Below are positions 62,611-64,000 of a stretch of DNA of 64,000 nt, in pieces (position 1 is the first letter of the stretch; the number at the start of each line of letters is the position of its first letter). This DNA is from Nocardioides limicola (lineage in GTDB: Bacteria > Actinomycetota > Actinomycetes > Propionibacteriales > Nocardioidaceae). The DNA is taken from positions 124,001-188,000 of the forward strand of contig NZ_JAERJA010000004.1 of assembly GCF_016827675.1 (NCBI RefSeq), given 5' to 3'. The notes under the pieces were generated by a model. That model saw nothing but the letters and a program-made list of their open reading frames with translations, was not told the DNA's origin and made no database searches. The position numbers and the translations under genes are program-made.

Positions 62611-64000
62611 ATGACACCCCTGCTCGCCGCTGCCGAGATCCCGGTGGTCGCCCCGGTGGCCGCCGACGGCGTGCTGGCCTGGGCCTGGCTGCTGGTCGCA
62701 CTGCCGTTGGCCGGGTCGGTGATCCTGCTGGTCGGTGGCCGGTTCACCGACTCCTTCGGGCACTGGCTCGGCACCGCCACCGCGGCCGCCTCCTTCGTGC
62801 TCGGCGTGACGATCTTCGTGGCGCTGCTCGGCCGCCCCGCCGATGACCGCAGCATCAGCCAGCACCTGTGGACCTGGTTCGACGTCGGCGACTTCCAGGT
62901 GTCGATGGAGCTGCTCGTCGACCCGCTGTCGCTGCTCTTCGTGCTGCTGATCACCGGAGTCGGATCACTGATCCACCTCTACTCGGTGGGCTACATGGCT
63001 CACGACCCCCGTCGCCGACGGTTCTTCGGCTACCTGAACCTCTTCGTCGCCGCGATGCTGATGCTGGTGCTGGCCGGTGACTACGTCGGACTGTTCCTCG
63101 GCTGGGAGGGCGTCGGCCTGGCGTCGTACCTGCTGATCGGCTTCTGGCAGCACAAGCCGTCCGCAGCCGCCGCGGCCAAGAAGGCGTTCGTGATGAACCG
63201 GGTCGGCGACATGGGCCTCTCGCTGGCGATCATGACGATGTTCGTGGCGTTCGGCACCACGGCGTACGCCGGTGTCAGCGAGGCCGCGTCCGGCGCCAGC
63301 GAAGCCACCCTCACCGCGATCGGCATCCTGCTGCTGGTCGGTGCCTGCGGCAAGTCGGCCCAAGTGCCTCTGCAGGGCTGGCTGCTGGATGCGATGGAGG
63401 GTCCGACGCCGGTCTCGGCGCTGATCCACGCCGCCACCATGGTCACCGCCGGCGTCTACCTGATCGTCCGCTCCAACTTCATCTACGAGCTCGCTCCCAC
63501 CGCGCAGACCGTGGTGGTCGTGGTCGCCGTGGTCACCCTGCTGTGGGGCGCCATCATCGGTTGCGCCAAGGACGACATCAAGAAGGCGCTGGCCGGCTCC
63601 ACGATGAGCCAGATCGGCTACATGATGCTGGCCGCCGGGCTGGGCGTGGCCGGCTACGCCTTCGCGATCTTCCACCTGATCACCCACGGCTTCTTCAAGG
63701 CCAACATGTTCCTCGGCGCCGGTTCGGTGATGCACGCCATGGACGACGACGTCGACATGCGGCACTACGGGGGGCTGCGCAAACTGCTGCCGGTCACCTT
63801 CCTCACGTTCGCGTTCGGCTATCTGGCGATCATCGGCTTCCCCGGCTTCTCCGGCTTCTGGTCCAAGGACCTGATCATCGAAGTGGCCTTCGGGCACAGC
63901 ACCCTGGTCGGTCTCGCCGCGCTGCTCGGCGCCGGGATCACCGCCTTCTACATGACCCGGCTGATGCTGATGACCTTCTTCACCGATCGCCGCTGGGAAC
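62611..64000 (+). CDS. nuoL: NADH-quinone oxidoreductase subunit L, 3' truncated
   Basis: The frame from ATG 62611 (GAGGGGAG upstream) stays open to the window end: 463 codons of an antiporter-like subunit usually over 600 residues. Visible marks are [19 protein letters not shown], a [21 protein letters not shown] segment with key Lys and Glu nearby, and [23 protein letters not shown] at 62608 is a possible start one codon earlier. It should pump protons. nuoM and nuoN are expected beyond the window. Confidence 0.96.
   Translation, partial: MTPLLAAAEIPVVAPVAADGVLAWAWLLVALPLAGSVILLVGGRFTDSFGHWLGTATAAASFVLGVTIFVALLGRPADDRSISQHLWTWFDVGDFQVSMELLVDPLSLLFVLLITGVGSLIHLYSVGYMAHDPRRRRFFGYLNLFVAAMLMLVLAGDYVGLFLGWEGVGLASYLLIGFWQHKPSAAAAAKKAFVMNRVGDMGLSLAIMTMFVAFGTTAYAGVSEAASGASEATLTAIGILLLVGACGKSAQVPLQGWLLDAMEGPTPVSALIHAATMVTAGVYLIVRSNFIYELAPTAQTVVVVVAVVTLLWGAIIGCAKDDIKKALAGSTMSQIGYMMLAAGLGVAGYAFAIFHLITHGFFKANMFLGAGSVMHAMDDDVDMRHYGGLRKLLPVTFLTFAFGYLAIIGFPGFSGFWSKDLIIEVAFGHSTLVGLAALLGAGITAFYMTRLMLMTFFTDRRWE

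Noticed and set aside
1-64000. tRNA, rRNA or prophage genes
   Set aside because: I saw no cloverleaf with a TTCGANNC arm, no rRNA sequence and no phage structural or integrase genes.

Overview
This 64 kb window is chromosomal DNA from a high-GC Actinomycetota, most likely Propionibacteriales (Nocardioides-like; inference). The reasons are strong GC bias at third codon positions, many GTG starts, many starts that look leaderless behind a TANNNT hexamer, and gene order shared with Mycobacterium tuberculosis (the Rv3585-Rv3587c and Rv0495c-Rv0559 neighbourhoods, from memory) and with the Streptomyces bldN-rex-hem locus. Most of the window is housekeeping sequence. The unusual material is in repeats, regulatory DNA and a few accessory genes.

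Layout. 1-9.3 kb: end of a secreted S8 protease, a membrane-anchored protein, disA, an MTA/SAH nucleosidase, radA, an AbiEi/DUF559-type gene flanked by perfect 38-bp direct repeats, a methyltransferase, a VOC protein and an Rv0495c-like protein. 9.3-22.3 kb: ppx, a TIM-barrel protein and a TetR regulator; an ABC-2 exporter; an 86-bp palindromic repeat; proline dehydrogenase, proC and acuC; a BldC-like regulator, bS22, an epimerase and an acyltransferase; then a DUF5667 protein, a BldN-like sigma factor and a HAD phosphatase on the minus strand. 22.4-36 kb: glutaredoxin, rex, hemA, hemC, cobA-hemD and hemB; a lytic transglycosylase; hemL and the System II cytochrome c maturation operon (resA, ccdA, resB, ccsB).

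36-52 kb: an Eis-like acetyltransferase, a LuxR regulator facing an FAD oxidoreductase across paired operator-like dyads, then the menaquinone genes menA, menE, menC, menD, menF and menG interleaved with two GNATs, a metallo-beta-lactamase-fold protein and a Baeyer-Villiger-type monooxygenase. A second 86-bp repeat follows, then an FMN reductase divergent from a SoxR regulator with a textbook SoxR promoter. 52-64 kb: the nuo (complex I) operon from nuoA into nuoL, which runs off the end.

How the genes work together. Haem synthesis, cytochrome c maturation, menaquinone synthesis and complex I together form much of an aerobic respiratory chain. The redox repressor Rex is encoded here, and Rex-type operators lie before rex itself (half good) and before nuoA (perfect), so NADH/NAD+ control of complex I is predicted within the window. 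Repeats have also entered coding DNA: an inverted repeat in a menD linker and a 4 x 42 bp tandem array in the tail of nuoE, both in frame.
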